DNA from: Flavobacterium sp. KMS
GTDB lineage: Bacteria; Bacteroidota; Bacteroidia; Flavobacteriales; Flavobacteriaceae
DNA length: 36,056 nucleotides
Direction of reading: 5' to 3'
Assembly: GCF_000813005.1 (NCBI RefSeq)
Contig: NZ_JSYP01000034.1
Coordinates: 1 to 36,056 of the forward strand
Shown here: positions 34,771 to 36,056 of the stretch, in pieces
Position numbering within the stretch: position 1 is the stretch's first letter
Layout of the letters: every line of letters starts with the position of its first letter
The notes under the pieces: generated by a model
The model's input: the letters and a program-made list of their open reading frames with translations, nothing else
Database searches by the model: none
Told to the model about the DNA's origin: nothing
Made by a program: the position numbers and the translations under genes

Positions 34771-34808
34771 AAAGCGATACTTTTTTAAAATAAAGTATCG
34801 CTTTTTTT
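34771..34808. terminator. Bidirectional terminator between convergent genes
   Basis: AAAGCGATACTTT pairs with AAAGTATCGCTTT with a 7-10-nt A/T loop, followed by a run of T. It ends the U32 gene and lies just beyond the stop codon of the convergent gene at 34814. Confidence 0.85.
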
Positions 34809-34813
34809 ATTGC

Positions 34814-35593
34814 TTATTTTTTCTTGGTAGTTTTTTTAGTTGTCTTTGGTTTTGTAGTTTTCGTAGTTTTTGGCTCAACTTTTGGTTCAACTTTTGGCTC
34901 TCGTTTTTTGTTATACAAATTTACAACAACCTCAATATCATAATATTTATATTCTTTATCTTCTATCTTCTTAGCAATTTCAGAATCATCACTAAAATAA
35001 TAAACTCCATACTCTCTAAAAAAAGCATTGTATCCTGCAGAAAGAGCATTTGAACTTATAGAAACCAATACCGGATAATCCTCCTTACTCCTTTTCATGT
35101 AATGATTAACATCTTTAGAGACAACTTTCATTTTATTCTCTTTTATCTTCTCTTTAGTCTTTTCATCTTCAACCTTAACTTCTTTTATCCCGTATTCCTC
35201 ACCTCCTAAATATAAAGATACATTTCCATTAATTATTTTACATATCCAGCTTTCATCAATAATCTTAAACTCCGTACCCTTTTTTTTGTACACTTTTGTT
35301 TTTGTCCATACAAAAACATAAGTCAGTTTTTTATTCTGGTCAAAAATCTGAATTGAATCTATGTCTTTACTTGCATATTTTTCATTTTCATCTCCTACTT
35401 TAATTTTTACCTTTTTATCAGCAACCCCAGGAAATTTAACTACTCCACTAATTTTTTGTTTGTCTTTTTTAAAAACAATTGCATCAGCTTTTTGCTCTCC
35501 CATTCCCAAGTTAAATGTAATTCCTCCAGACTGAGAATGTACTAATGCCGACATTAATAAAGCACTTACTATTAAGTAAAATTTTACTTTCAT
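34814..35593 (-). CDS. Secreted hypothetical protein with lysine-rich C-terminus
   Basis: I do not recognise this protein. It is 259 residues with a signal peptide (about 1-20, ending HSQSG). The body (about 25-230) is charged and beta-like. The C-terminal about 25 residues are a low-complexity Pro/Lys/Thr repeat (PKVEPKVEPK, then TTKTTK and KKTTKKK), which could bind polyanions or just be a repetitive tail. It has no transmembrane segment or lipobox. A TATATTTG promoter box lies on the minus strand at 35627-35634. It is convergent to the U32 gene. Confidence 0.72.
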   Translation of the reverse strand: MKVKFYLIVSALLMSALVHSQSGGITFNLGMGEQKADAIVFKKDKQKISGVVKFPGVADKKVKIKVGDENEKYASKDIDSIQIFDQNKKLTYVFVWTKTKVYKKKGTEFKIIDESWICKIINGNVSLYLGGEEYGIKEVKVEDEKTKEKIKENKMKVVSKDVNHYMKRSKEDYPVLVSISSNALSAGYNAFFREYGVYYFSDDSEIAKKIEDKEYKYYDIEVVVNLYNKKREPKVEPKVEPKTTKTTKPKTTKKTTKKK

Positions 35594-35626
35594 TATTTTA
35601 AATTATAATTATTATTTGTAAGCCGG

Positions 35627-35634
35627 CAAATATA
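35627..35634 (-). promoter_or_regulatory. Promoter -7 box for the lysine-tailed protein gene
   Basis: Minus-strand TATATTTG matches TAnnTTTG, 34 nt upstream of the ATG at 35593. Confidence 0.55.
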
Positions 35635-35734
35635 TAAATATAGTATCGCTTTAAAGGAAGTTCCTTATTGGTCAAACAAGAAGTTATAACCATAATTATT
35701 AACAAATAATTACTCCATAAAAGACTTTAAATTT

Positions 35735-35827
35735 GGGCGTGACCACAAGGGTCGGGCTATTCGCTACAAGTCCTCGCACTTCCTTCGTCAGGCTGTGGGC
35801 TATCCGCTTCTATCCCTCACGCAAACC
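35735..35827 (+). repeat. GGGCTATCCG-type repeat, copy 2
   Basis: GCGTGA (35737-35742) and TCACGC (35817-35822) form short inverted ends. Two GGGCTAT[T/C]CG words occur inside, and the element ends CTATCCCTCACGC. It is related to copy 1 at 31153-31232, but with a different middle. Confidence 0.6.
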
Positions 35828-35944
35828 GTAAAACAAGAACTTTTACATTTATAATTACACTTTATGTTCCCACAATCTTGTCATTTCTGAATTGACAAAC
35901 TGTATACTTTCTTTATCTAAAAATTAAATTTCCGATTAAATAAA

Positions 35945-36056
35945 AATCTGTAAAATCTGCGCGAAACCTTTGCGAACTTTGCGGTTAAATCAATACATCC
36001 TAAAAAATAGATTATAGATGCAGATTACGTAGACGCACTGCGGTGCGTCTCTACAC
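35945..36056. repeat. Composite repeat at the window end (TTTGCGAACTTTGCGG and AGACGCAC types)
   Basis: AAATCTGCGCGAAACC and TTTGCGAACTTTGCGG words lie at 35953-35985, then the hairpin AGACGCACTGCGGTGCGTCT at 36031-36050 (8-bp arms, TGCG loop). The second is flanked by GTAGA-like sequence. Window ends just beyond, so the full extent is unknown. Confidence 0.5.

Larger units (their letters stand above)
35594..36056. other. Gene-less repeat-rich end of the window
   Basis: These 463 bases hold a promoter box, the second GGGCTATCCG-type copy and the end-of-window composite repeat. No reading frame with support was seen. Confidence 0.6.

Overview
The window is chromosomal DNA from a member of the Bacteroidota, most likely a Flavobacterium-like species. 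The evidence is low GC and AT-rich spacers, many TAnnTTTG promoter boxes (the Bacteroidota -7 element) instead of E. coli-type -10 boxes, a type IX secretion plug protein, GxxExxY and DUF445 proteins, and several dispersed intergenic repeats of a kind I associate with flavobacteria. No rRNA, CRISPR array, prophage or classical insertion sequence is visible.

Layout. Positions 1-3000 hold a tRNA-Gly(UCC), a GNAT acetyltransferase with a YcbB-like L,D-transpeptidase lipoprotein, and a second, unrelated-looking L,D-transpeptidase that converges on it. Positions 3498-5015 encode GpmI. Positions 5210-10291 are a compact TetR / ABC exporter / HlyD / TolC operon whose ATPase has lost most canonical motifs. 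Positions 10347-13888 hold a DUF445 membrane protein, methionine aminopeptidase, a GxxExxY (PD-(D/E)XK-like) gene bracketed by long inverted repeats, and a methyltransferase. Positions 14003-20480 encode a SNF2 helicase, the type IX secretion plug protein, ApaG and PruA. Positions 20783-26025 hold an orphan protein, an SMP-30-like secreted protein, and a LytS-type kinase / alpha-beta hydrolase-TPR / LytTR regulator cluster. Positions 26226-31072 encode a Tat-type alkaline phosphatase, RsmG, a membrane fatty acid desaturase and an aspartate aminotransferase. Positions 31661-35593 hold secreted or outer-membrane proteins, a U32 peptidase-family enzyme and a lysine-tailed secreted protein.

Most genes are housekeeping or envelope genes. 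The unusual content is (1) the GxxExxY gene inside about 54-bp imperfect inverted repeats, with a short gene-less relative about 15 kb away that looks like an internally deleted derivative; (2) the exporter operon whose ATP-binding domain keeps Walker A but has altered Q-loop, signature, Walker B and H-loop; and (3) at least five other intergenic repeat types, several strongly palindromic, between 5.0 kb and the end of the window. Homology calls come from reading the proteins and recalled family knowledge; no database search was run.
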